From: Cyanoderma ruficeps | Taxonomy: Eukaryota > Chordata > Aves > Passeriformes > Timaliidae | Reading direction: 5' to 3' | Assembly: GCA_008694505.1 (NCBI GenBank) | Contig: VZDJ01006028.1 | Location: forward strand, 1,252,137-1,316,136 | Length of the DNA: 64,000 nt | Shown here: positions 12,747-24,165 of the stretch, in pieces | Numbering within the stretch: position 1 is the first letter of the stretch | How the letters are laid out: each line of letters starts with the position of its first letter | Translations under genes and position numbers: made by a program | Notes under the pieces: generated by a model | Databases searched by the model: none | The model's input: the letters and a program-made list of their open reading frames with translations, nothing else | Told to the model about the DNA's origin: nothing

Positions 12747-15700
12747 CTAGACAGTTATCTTTGCCTATGTACAATGCCTGTATGTTCTCTTATGTATATG
12801 CTCTATGGAATGGAGAAACTAAGGTGTGGAGTATGATGACTGCGACATAAGGTTTGCTTTTGACTACAGGTCACTTGTGCTCAAGGCTTTTAATCTGGTT
12901 CACATGAAGGATCATAAAAGCCATACTCTCCCACCTGCTGGCAGCACTGAAAATCATTTCATACAACTATGCTTGCAGCAAAGTTCATATACGGTCTGAT
13001 AAGAGGGGAAAGTGAGACTGAAAGGAATGTGAAAGGTGAAAGAAGAAAACATATAATAGGAAGAAACAGCCATAGGGGTGGAAGAAAGAGAGGGGAAGTT
13101 GAAAAGCTTTCAGCCTTGAAGGTTGGTGAAGGAGTATGAGAAAGTACAGGGAGAGGAGGGAAAATAGAAGGGCAGAATGAGAAATGCAAATAATCAACGT
13201 GAGACTAAAGAGACTGAAAGAATTTTGAGTATAAGAAGGAACATAATTTTATATGGGCACATAAAAACATTACAGCTTGTTTTTTTGATTCTACATGAGA
13301 TATGACTGTAATTTTGTCTATAAAAATATATGTTTTAATAGATCTTCATTTTTTTCAGTCCATGTGTATTGCTCATTCATGTCATTTTACTTGGAATTTC
13401 TTAAAATATTATCTGGTACCAGACTGCTTAATTTGAGTAATCTCTGTTAACAGCAGAATAGTAGACTCAGGTGAAACATTAACATTTTCAACAGGAATGC
13501 TGATTTCTATTTTTCATCTTGCAATACTTTAGTAAAGACAGTTAATACATGTTACTCTTGTGAGCTAAATTTTATTGTCATTCTTGTCCATATTCTCTCC
13601 CTTAATCTTATGTGTATTCTTGTAAAAAAATCAAATGCTGTTAAAATGAGTAGGCCATTTAATAAAGGAAGTCATATTAAACTAGGAAGCCATGCTCTTA
13701 AAAAAAAAGGGAAAAAAATAAAGAATATATTAGGGAAAATGTTTTGGTACCATTCATATTCGTTTTCATGGAGTTACCTATAAAAATGTTCTCTCCCATA
13801 CAAAGATAAAATAGTTATTTTAAAAGCGGAAAAAAAACCCCTTAAAGAACCCCTTAAAGTGTGGCAGGGAACTGCTCTACTAAATTATTGGTGAGGATCA
13901 TACAGTAGTCAGTAAATATGAAGGATGTGTTTAGACCAATCCATGTTTGAAAATTATAGTTGAGAGTAAAGGCACATATTTTGGTTGTCCTGTAACTCAG
14001 TATACTCTTAAAGTGTTCCTCTTCCTGTAGATAAATGATAGGTGTAGAATGAAATTCCTGAGCTTGTTTCCCTGTATACTGGAGAGGTGTAGAAGGGCAA
14101 ATAGCGGATAAGCTCCAAATTTAGTGAAACATGTTTCACATGTACAGTTTTGTGGCTTAACAGAGGAAGGGCTGCTCTGCTTCTGCTCAGTTTACTTCCC
14201 AGTCTGAAGGAGCCCAGGGTAAGACAAGACCTTGCAGTGCCTTTGTGGTTGTCTGGTCAATCCCAGGATGTTGTCAGCACCACTGTGCCAGCTCTCCCCC
14301 AGGAACCGATGTGCCCAGCAGTGGCAAAGTGAAGGGGTCAGGCAGGATACCAAGGCACAATGTCAGCATGGCTGTGCACTCTTCTAAGTGAGGGAATGGT
14401 GAATGATCTCACTGCCTTGTGAGCAAACGAATGGATCCACAAAGTGAATCCTTGTCTTTGTTGGAGCTCATTATTATATCTTGATGTCAGCAACAGCCTT
14501 TTTAAACAGTGGAATATTAACAATATTTTGTGGAGGGGAAAAGTGCATAAAATTCCCTGGAATTATCCAGCTGCTTATTAACAGATAAATTGAAAAGATT
14601 AAATGCAAACTTTTTTTTTTGTTTAACAAAATACACATATAAAGTTAGTAAACCATGGTGTTTTATGTAAACTTTATTTCTAAACTCAAGTGTCTCAACA
14701 GAGCAGTATGATGATTTTCACAGAGCAGTATCTCTGTTTAATTGCTATTTAATTGCAATCCTTACTGGCTGGGAGGTATTTTAAAATAATTTCTGAGTGA
14801 ATCATTTGCATATTGAAGACTGTTTCATCAACGAGTAAACTAACTTCATAAATCCAAACTGAACCCATCAGAATCCTTTACTGCCTACAGCAGAAAATAC
14901 TAATTATTAAACCGGCAGCATGTGGGGAAAAGGTGACTGAAATTACTGGGTAATTCAGGTTTCCATCACTAAAGACTGAACTACAGGTCTACTCCTATAT
15001 ATGCTAGGCCTGACTAGTTTCATATTTAAACTTTCTGAACTTTCTGTAAGGTACAGTATCAAATTACCTTGCAGTGATGAACATTGAGCTATCTTCTAGC
15101 ATATTTTCATAGAGTTTTTAGTAGGACATAATGCCAGTTTGGTTCTTCTTGATGTTAAAAATAATAAAAAAGCTGCAATACCTTAATGCACTACTGTGTT
15201 TGAATTATTCAACAGCAAGACAATTTCTCTTAAAAACTTAAGATTTGGCAAAATATATATAGGTCAGAAAAAATGACTAGGATATGAGGCTAATGTCAAC
15301 AGTGGATGCTGCAATGTATGAATTTTATATACTGTAACTATCTTTTTCCTGCCTGATGTCTATCATTCCCATTAACTTGATCATAATCCAGAAAATGCAC
15401 TCCTGGGTTTCCAGGTCTGATGCTGTGGGATTTTTAAGAATACATGCAGGAATTTCAGTTGCAGCAGCTTTCTTTTAAAAGGCAGGTGGAAAAGGTGTTG
15501 AAGATTCTCCAATTTCATTGAATTCATCTGACTTCAGTTGCACTGTCTAAAAATTCAATATTTAGTAAAGCTACCTCTCTGCATTCTTTGTATGGCTGAA
15601 CATAGTAGGAAGGAAATCATCAGGTCATATTTGGTATATTTAAAACAGTAATAAATCATAAAGCAACACCACAAGAGGTAACAAAAGCTCTTCCCCTTAA

Positions 15701-18700
15701 CTGCTGGTAATTTTAAACAACAAGCAACATTTGATACCAGGAGTGCACTTTGAAAAGATAAATCATGGAATTCTTTTTTGTGGAGCCTCTGACATATTAT
15801 GAAATTGTGAGTTGACATCTTCCCTTTCTTAATATAATTAAAAATATTCAGTGATTGTAATAAAGTTCTGACAAATGGCAATTAGATGAAATTGCTGTGT
15901 GATTCCCTGAACTAATTTAGCAAGCTCTTCTTTAACAATACTTATTGAGGCATGAACTGCATGTAAACACAGCAACTGCTGTACTGCTTGTAAGGATAGA
16001 AAGTTGGTAATTGCCAGTGGCCCTACCTTTGTAGCATAAATCAATGGTCATTATATAAAGACCTGACTGATACAAACAAAATGAATGAGAAAGAATCTCC
16101 TATTTTTCCAGCACAGTGATACATCTTCAGCATAAGAAGCAGAAACTGCCAACAGCTCATTTAAGGAGTGAGTGTTGAATACTATGGAAGTAGTTTGAAT
16201 TCTGTCACACAGAGGAGAGAATAAAGTGTTTTCCATGTCCCATGGAGTGCACACATCATTAGTTCCTGAATATCAAAAGAGAGAGCACAAAAGCCACTGC
16301 TATGCTATCATTTGGTTCATACTTCTTAGTGGTTGAATATAGCACAGTTTATGGATACACAACTGAGTTGAGCAACTTTATCAAGGCTTGAGCTCCCAAG
16401 CCTCCTGCAGGCTTAGATGCTGTGTGTCAAGCACCATCTACATTAAAAGTTTTCAGGGTCAAAATTAGTTATCTACCTAGATCCCATGTACTCCTCTGCT
16501 ATACATGGGGGTTTTTGTCTGTTGCTTTTCTACAGATGATTAAATACCATTTTAAAATGTGATGTTGACACTTAAATTTCCACATCCCATTTACCTTTCT
16601 GGGGATCACAGAAATGATAAAAGGATCAAGGGCTTGTGACAGCTATAAATGGTTATAGAACCACATATGATTTTCACAGAGAACACAGTGTTCTTGCAAT
16701 TTTGATTTTAGTGGCTAAAGTCCAAATGCTGCTTAATTTCTTTCACATTTTACGTGTCCAGGTTAAATTGTGTTAATTTTACCAAAAAACACATTGATAT
16801 ATCACACCCAATGTATTTTGCAGCAGATTTACAAAATCTACTTGGTTTCTAATACATATCGGTCGTCTTGAGTTAATTTCCAAAAAGAAGGCAATATGCC
16901 AGGAAATAATTTGCAGGACTGAACAAGCATTGATTTCTTGACAAAAATAAACCTAAAATACAACTATTGTTCATGGACTCAATTGTTTCCTTATTTTTGT
17001 TTGTTTTATATGTTTGTTTGTTTAAATTTGGTAATACACAGAATGTCAATGACTCAGATCTGTGAGACTTGCTGATGTGATTTTTCAGCCACCAGTTCCA
17101 GGAGTTTTGTGATGGGAAGAAACATAAAATTCATATTTGGGAAACCATTGAAGGCATCCCAGAAGAATTGAAGTACTTGAACTTCTAGACTGAATGATTT
17201 ATTTAACTGTCATATCTGCTGTAGTAACACCTTCTTCTTTTCCATAAGCTTGTTTTATGACTTTTCTCATGGGGGAAAATACCTAGAACATAGAACAAAA
17301 GGCTTAAGTCTTTTGTAGAATTCTTCTTTTGCTAGTCTCTTGCACAAGTGTCAGCCCAGTGACATTTCTGTGCTGTAGAGGGAATGCTGAAACAATGGGG
17401 AAGGGTTTATGGCTCCTTCCCAGCACTTCTATGAATCACCCAAGAAATTTCTGCTTTGCAAAGACAATAAAGAGCAAGAAAATTACTGATCCTGATCTTG
17501 TGCAGTTGACAGATGCAGGAGAGGGAGTTGGTTAACCGAAGGAAAATGCTAAAAAAAGAGAGAGGAGTCTAAAGGAACAGAGGAGGCTTTCAATGGAAAT
17601 GTGATTCAGAAAAATGTAACTCTTGTCTCTGGCAGGAGCTATGACCATAGCATGGGAATAGGCAATTGGGAAGAAATGGAATAACAGAGACACTAAATAG
17701 GATCACACGGTAGACAATCATATTTTTAGTGTAGACAAGTTACATCCTAAATGGATTTTATTGCTTTGCATGTTATTCTGGAATTGCAGTTCAAGACAAC
17801 TGGCCAGAATGTTCTAATGCACATTTAAATATGTGCTTTAAAAAACCACAGTTTCGAGGAGGTTGGCAAATCATTAATGGTAGGAAAAGTGGAAGAGATG
17901 AGGTATTCCTCTAAATAACTTTTCCCTATATTTCCTGTAGAAAGACAAGTAATTTTGTCTTGTCTTTGCTCACATATTCAAGTCTGTTTTCACTCATAGT
18001 ATCCTAGGTTTACAAACAGTTTCATTTGCTCTTCTTAGTTCCTGAGCTTAAAAGCTGCCTGGCCTAGGGTGTAGCCTGAAACTTGAAATTACTTTTTTTT
18101 AGGCATTGCTCTGAAAAGTAATTAACTGCTTCCTGCATTGACATTCTAAATGAAGGGTTGCTAATCACTTCCAACATTTTTTTTCCAGTTTTCATCGTAA
18201 CACTGTGTAGGCCTGAAAACCATAGCACTATACAAGACAGTCTCTTTTCAGAAAACACACTACCAATCTAGTTTACTCAACTTCAGGCATTAAAATACTT
18301 TTTTAAATTTTCAGAAAGTGAATGTTGTGGAATTCAAAACATTGCATGAAATTGGGATTGATTGACTGTATTTGATGGAATTTTAGGATTATATTATTAT
18401 CTAAATGTTTTTCTGCGTTTACAATATATATTGCAGTTTTCTTGAAAAATACAGCTAAATCAGTAACATGAGGAGAAACAGCCTTTGGACACAAGTGTAA
18501 TAACACTTAAACTGGGATGCACATAAATACACAATTCTCTTAAGTGAAAATTTTGCTGGGAACCAACTTCTGTGTAGTATGTTTCAATTGACTGATGTCA
18601 TAGTTTATTGATATGTTGCTTTATTAATTTACAGACAGTAAACATTTTAGGGTTACAGATATAGTGTGATCTCTGGAATGAACATATTTTTTTTCTTTTT

Positions 18701-19297
18701 AGTTCAAAGAGAAGATTAAATATGGACACTTGTATAGCTTTCTATAGGTGATGAAGCTCCTTCAGAAGGACTAATATTAGAATGAGCTATTTACAGTTTG
18801 TTATTTGTTAGCACTTTGATAGTAAAGTCATTTAATGATTCCTTTTTATTAAGTGTAGAACCTGATCTGGTGATTTAGAAACATACTTGCTTAAAGGGCT
18901 TATTTAATACCTATCATACCATATAAACATTTTTAATTTATTGTTTACTTGGTTCACTTTCATTTTCATGTCTTTGGAGTAATTTCATTTGGAAAACGAA
19001 TAGGAAGATGGATTTGGGGTTTTTTTTTGTTTGGTTTATTTTGGTGTGATTTAGTCACAGATACACATACCAATAGATATTTATATCACTAATAGTAGGA
19101 ATGTACAACATGAAAGTACAACCATATCGGTTCAAACCCATCAGACAAGCTTTTCGCCTATCCCATTGTAGTTTCTCATGGCACTAAACAGTACAGATGC
19201 ACGTGATCCCTAATTTGGAATCCAGGAACCTGTGCCAGGTCCTCTTTTCACCAGTGAGCTTGACAGTGAGTTTACAGTGCTGGTTTAGGGCAAAAAT
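12747..19297. other. AT-rich intronic sequence with a purine-rich tract
   Basis: Apart from the purine-rich tract at about 13000-13190 and a short ACCCCTTAAAG duplication near 13837-13859, nothing is recognised. The segment around 14700-14830 contains overlapping TTTAATTGC repeats and an octamer-like ATTTGCATAT. This could mark an old conserved element, but it cannot be judged without alignment. Confidence 0.5.
13000..13190 (+). repeat. Purine-rich (GA-rich) tract
   Basis: The + strand is dominated by G and A over roughly 190 bases, with clusters such as GGAAGAAAGAGAGGGGAAG. The opposite strand therefore yields Ser/Pro/Phe-rich chance ORFs. It is a low-complexity tract and not a gene. Confidence 0.65.
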
Positions 19298-20715
19298 CAC
19301 AACCATAGAATAATTTAGGTAGGAAGCAATTTCCGAAGAACGTATGCCTCACTCTCCACTCAGAGTAAGTGTGGCTTTGAGAAGAATTTGCCTCATAGTT
19401 TTTTATGGAATTTTACTGAGGCGAAGGTGACTGGACAGTATTTCCTTTCTTGCCATTCTTGAAGCAGTGAGTAATTTGCGCTCATTTGCAGTTGTGCAGA
19501 GCCTCCCTCTGCTTCTGTGATGTGTCAAATCTGATAGAGGTGGCCTTGCGATGACAGTGAACAGCTCCCCCAGCACACTGGGGTGCATCCCATCAGATCT
19601 TATACCCCATAGCTCTGTCTTTTTCTACTGAGGGTGCTGCTTCACTATCACAGACCTCTATTAGCCCTGGGGAACTGGAAGGCCAGAGGGCAGACCTTTC
19701 CAGTAAAAACTAAGGCAAAAAGGCCTTTGAGTATTTTGGTCTTTCATCATTAGATGAAAGACACATCTGTGTCACAGAATGATTAGATCCCTTGTCCTAC
19801 TGAACACCCTGCCGCACACTCTTTAGTCTGTCTTTTGCTGCCTGAGTAATTTGGATGCATAAAATCTCTCTTCACTTGATTCACCTCCCTCACTTTTTTC
19901 CTATTCCAGCTGTGCTATCAATTTCTTAACTCCATCCCTGCCTGCAGCACACTTCTAAATCTGTCATGAGTAGTGTGTCCCTACCCATCTTCTGGGTACT
20001 TTGCTTTGTCTTCTAAACCCAGATAGGAGGTCGTGGTTCATCTCTGCTGGCCTTCTGCTATGTTTGCTTTGCTTTCTCCATGTCTGAATCCATAGGGGAA
20101 GGTTCCCTTGGAAATCAAGTAGGATTGCTGGGCCTCTACTTTCCAAAGTTGTTGGCAGTGTGATCCTGCTAAGCAGATCCCTAGATAATTGAAAATCAGT
20201 TCTTGTGAAATACAGGGGTTTAATTCCATTATTTGTAATTCTTCTGCTTTTCTTTCTTATTTTCTTCAAGAGTTTATTTTCTTCAAGAGTTTATAGTTTC
20301 ATAGTCATTGCAGCCCAGGCTGCCCTTGGCCTTCACAACCTTGACCATTTCTTCTGTCCTGTGATGAACAGATCAAGCAGAGCATCTCCCTAGTCAGTTT
20401 GTCAATCACCTACATCAAGAAAAGGTCATAAGCACGCTGCAGAAACCTTCTGCCTTGTTCACACCCAAGCCTATTTCCTTCTCAGTGGGTATCGTGTTGG
20501 TCGAAGTTGCCCATGAGTACTAGTCATGAACATGAGGTTTCTTTCTGCTGTCTAAAGAAGCTTTATCTGATTCTTCTTGATCATGTGGTTAAAGTAGGCA
20601 CCTACAGCAATGTCCCACCTGTTAAGTCTGATCCAAGTCAACTCTCATCTTATTTCAGCCCATTCTCAACACTGCACAACTGTTCATCTTTTCTATTACA
20701 CCATGTGGACGTATA
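19298..20715 (-). mobile_element. Old, internally deleted CR1 LINE (ORF2 endonuclease to RT start, plus 3' tail)
   Basis: Read on the minus strand, this is a decayed CR1 ORF2. A degenerate endonuclease motif (VLMGNFDQ for the usual LMGDFNH) lies at about 20498-20520. It is followed by a VID-LTR block and the GQ/GCEG-QGQPGLQ region. Next comes a linker resembling LYFTRTDFQLSRDL and AEMNHDLLS (20269-19964). The start of the RT domain is marked by SDGMHPSVLGEL at about 19598-19560, with a degraded FKKGKK block near 19450. After about 19403 the sequence jumps to a CR1 3' end (CCTAAATTATTCTATGGTTGTGA on the minus strand, 19298-19320), so most of the RT domain is deleted. Stops and frame changes are frequent. 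It is inactive and older than the copy at 7072. Confidence 0.85.
20260..20293 (+). repeat. 17-bp tandem duplication inside the CR1 fossil
   Basis: TTTTCTTCAAGAGTTTA occurs twice without a gap (20260-20276 and 20277-20293). It is a local duplication after CR1 decay. Confidence 0.85.
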
Positions 20716-21835
20716 ATTACATTAAGACAGTAGGAAGTTTGGGGGAAAAGAAAAGAAGAAATTTTTTTATGTGAATACAGTATATGATTCTTTTCATAAG
20801 TGACCTTCAGTTTTCCATGTTGTTCTGGAACAGAGTGTAAGAACATAAAATTATGATGCAAAAATATCAAATCTTAGATATAGACAAATGTTGTCAATAG
20901 ACAACATTTTAATATCAGTATAACAAGTGAGGCAGTGATGTCATTCTTCTACAGTAAGGAAACCAGTGAGGCGTTCTGGTAACATTTATGATTTATTAAG
21001 CATCCTGCAGTCACAGGTACAGTTTTGAGCAAACACAAAAGCAGACTATAAAGCAACAGAAGATGGAACAGGGGTAGACAACCATAATCCGTTGTTTTTT
21101 ATAGTGAAATTCTTTGAGCAGAAACATTCATTTCAGTGTAAATTTCATGCTTTATTAAATTCTTGTCAATTCTTCTATGTCTCTTTGTTTGGGTTATTAG
21201 CATTCAGTTTTGAAGTGCTCATCCACACACTGAAGCTTATGGATCCCTTTGGGTTCTCTATGCCAATAGGCATCTAAAACTTTAGGTGGAATGAATGCTC
21301 ATTAACAGCTGGATATAATTTTTTTCGTACTCTTGGTTTTTAAAAATCCATATATGAGCTGTACTTTCCTTATAGCAGGATCTGAAAATTCTGTTTCTTT
21401 CATCACTTTATGAATATTAGAGATTTTGTCTCTCTGGTTTCTTCAGCTGTGTATTCATGATGGTTTAATAAGCAATGCAGTTCATTGATTTATTAATTAT
21501 TCCATTAAGTATGGGTAAAAAAAGATAAATCAGGTTCACAAAAGAACTATGTAATTTTCAATTTTGGATACATAGGAAACTGCAAAAGCAATAAATTTGA
21601 AATTATTATCTAATCTCATTAATGTATCAGGACAAATATGAACCCACAGTGATGTAAAAGGAACCATTTTTCTAGTAGGGAGAGTGAAAAAGGTGTGGAA
21701 ATTACTCATATTTCCTTTACAGTACTCTGCTCTTGTTTTTCACCACATGTATTAGTCAGCTATAGAAATTGGTCAATTAGTCAAAAGAAACTGAACTGGT
21801 GAACCAGTCTGTCTGAAACCAGACATCCAGAAAAG

Positions 21836-21898
21836 TAAAAAATAATAATTAAAAAAAGCAAACAAATAACCAAACAAAACCACAAAAAAAACCCCTTT
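21836..21898. repeat. A-rich low-complexity tract (AAAC/CAAA)
   Basis: The tract has runs such as AAAAATAATAATTAAAAAAAG, CAAACAAATAACC and AAACAAAACCACAAAAAAAA. It is simple sequence, similar in composition to those at 33210 and 61519. Confidence 0.75.
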
Positions 21899-23551
21899 CC
21901 AACTAAAAGGTAAATTGGACACCGTAATTTGGCCAGAGTGCCACTGCCCAAATTCTTGTCTCTGCATAGTACAAAAAGTGGAAGGGGTGCAGTCATGAAG
22001 GGCTGTATCTGCCTTTCCATGTTAAATGCAGAACACGCTGAAGTATAAATCTTATTTAGAGAGACAAAAAAGGCCATACTAGACAGTTTAGGAACCTAAT
22101 TACACATTAAGTCTAACAGAGATCAGAGCACAATTAAAAAAAAATAATACTTCACCTTGCCTCAACAGTGGGGTTTAATAGTACCTTTATTCTTACTTTG
22201 TTACAGATTTATTAAATTGTTTTCTATCGATAATTGAGGCTCTTCTCTGCTACTGGTAGAAGGAATTTGTTTTTCTGGATTGAAACTGTTAATTCAGCAT
22301 TATTGTGCTGCTGTGATTTTCTTTTTAAGGGAGTATAAATAGCATATATGTAGTGTTTACTGAACTGCATTTTGTAATTTCTCAGTGAAACCTGAAACAT
22401 AGATAAAAGCAAGCCAGAGGTGCAACCTAGCAAAACTAATGTGTTCTGAGGAAAAGCCAAGGAGCACTTTGTAAGTATTTTGGGAATCTCTGAAGTGCTA
22501 TATATGTAAGAACAACTGATGAAAATCAAAATGAATATATTTTACTATTACACTGTTGTGGTTAATATAAGATTAATATTTCAATGTTGAGGGAAAAGTC
22601 ATAAAGACCATAAGTTAAAATATTTCTTTTCAGGGGAAATAGAGGGAAATAAAGAACAAAAGACAATTATTCTAAAGGCAGTGCAGGCCAAACCAACTTA
22701 AGCAGGCACTTATCTACATGTTTCTTTCAAACACAGAATTGGTTAATAAAAAATATGCTTCGATTCTGTTACTCATACAAAATGAATGAAAACTTCTAAA
22801 CCTTTGGATTAACAGCATGAATACAAAAAATTTCAAGCATAAAAATTTCCAAAGAACAATGCCATAGAACACAGAAGTTTATTTCTTCCAAGGAAAGGTG
22901 TTTTGATTTCTAAACTGTTGCAATTTCAAATTCAGTCTCTTGTGTGCCTAGGATAATAATAAAAAAAGTTTAATCTACTTTTGAAAGTAATGCCAGGACT
23001 TCAGATATTGCCAAAATGACAAGTTGGTCCTAGCTGCCAGAACAATAAATCACTTAAATATTTGGAGCTTGATCAAAAAATGAAGCAGCATTAGCTATGT
23101 GTTTCCAGAAGGAAACTTAGAGAATAACAGTATGTCTCTAATTCTCACCACTTACTCAATCTTTGAGGAATGATCCTGGATGCTTGGTTCAAGTTTGTGT
23201 AGCCTGCTTGAAAAACAAAAAAACAAATTAAAACTTTTGGATGAAGGAATAGTTTGCTTTGGGTTCTATTCCAGTTTAGGCTTGAGATGTCACCTGCTTC
23301 TTAACCAACCTCAAACATTTATAAGCAAACTAAGGAGCGGGACTTAATGCAAATGAGTAGGGAGTTAATAGCTAAAAGACAGTTTAAATTTTGTATATGT
23401 ATACATAATGTATGCACATCATTTCATATAAATTGTGCTACAGACACAAAATTTTTGGTTTAAATGTGATGGTATATGTGGCAGAAAAGTTTGATTTTAA
23501 ATTTTAAATGTAATATTTTTTATAAACTAGGATATTGACTTGCTTAGTGGT

Positions 23552-23585
23552 CCAGGACAAGGTATAAAAAGGACCTTAGTCCTGG
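23552..23585. other. Short inverted repeat (hairpin)
   Basis: Arm CCAGGACAAGGT (23552-23563), a 9-base loop, then ACCTTAGTCCTGG (23573-23585). These pair over 12 bp with one bulged base. The stem is too short for a typical microRNA precursor. It overlaps a GTATAAAAAG TATA-like string. Confidence 0.7.
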
Positions 23586-24030
23586 TAGTGTCTCATGAGG
23601 ATGACTGCATGGCACAGTGTCTTTGATGTGGTCTGTGGCTGTAGACACAAATGTCTTAATCAGAGGCACTCTTACACCCTTGAAAAAAACCAGACTAAGA
23701 AGGGTGCAAAATTAAACTTTTCCAAAAATATTTTGAGCAGCTGATGTGGCTTGAAAATAAAACCTGCAGGTTGCAGTTAGGGCTAATATCCCAGAATTAC
23801 TTGATATAATAGATAGGCTCAAAAGTAAATATTCTTATTTCTGGAAAAGCCATTAACAAGAGTTAAATGATTGATATGCCTTTCAAATATCCCAGAATAT
23901 TTTAATTTTTTATATAAATGACTTAGTAAAGGGAAACAATTGCTCCTTTTCTGGAGGGTGTTTGAAAGACTTGATGGAGAAAATAAAAATACTGTTCTGT
24001 GTCTGTAATTATTGCTTCTAGTGACTGGCT

Positions 24031-24165
24031 ATTTTTTGGGGGTTTTTTGTGTGTGGGGAGTTTGGGGGGTGGGGTGTTTTTTGTTTCGGTTTGTTTTTTG
24101 GTTTTGTTGTTGTAGTTGTTTGTTTTTTGGTTTAGGGGTTGTGGGGTTTTTGGTTGTTTTTTGTT
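24031..24165 (+). repeat. G/T-rich tract with G-quadruplex potential
   Basis: The + strand carries GGGGG, GGGG, GGGGGG and GGGG runs within about 40 bases (24038-24076), followed by TTTTTTG and GTTGTTG repeats. Four runs of at least four G with short loops meet the usual G4 rule. The minus strand gives a Pro/Lys/Asn/Thr-rich chance ORF. Confidence 0.75.

Larger units (their letters stand above)
20716..24029. other. AT-rich intronic sequence, nothing gene-like
   Basis: Contains an A-rich simple tract (21836-21898) and a 12-bp hairpin at 23552-23585. No exon or repeat family is recognised. Confidence 0.55.
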
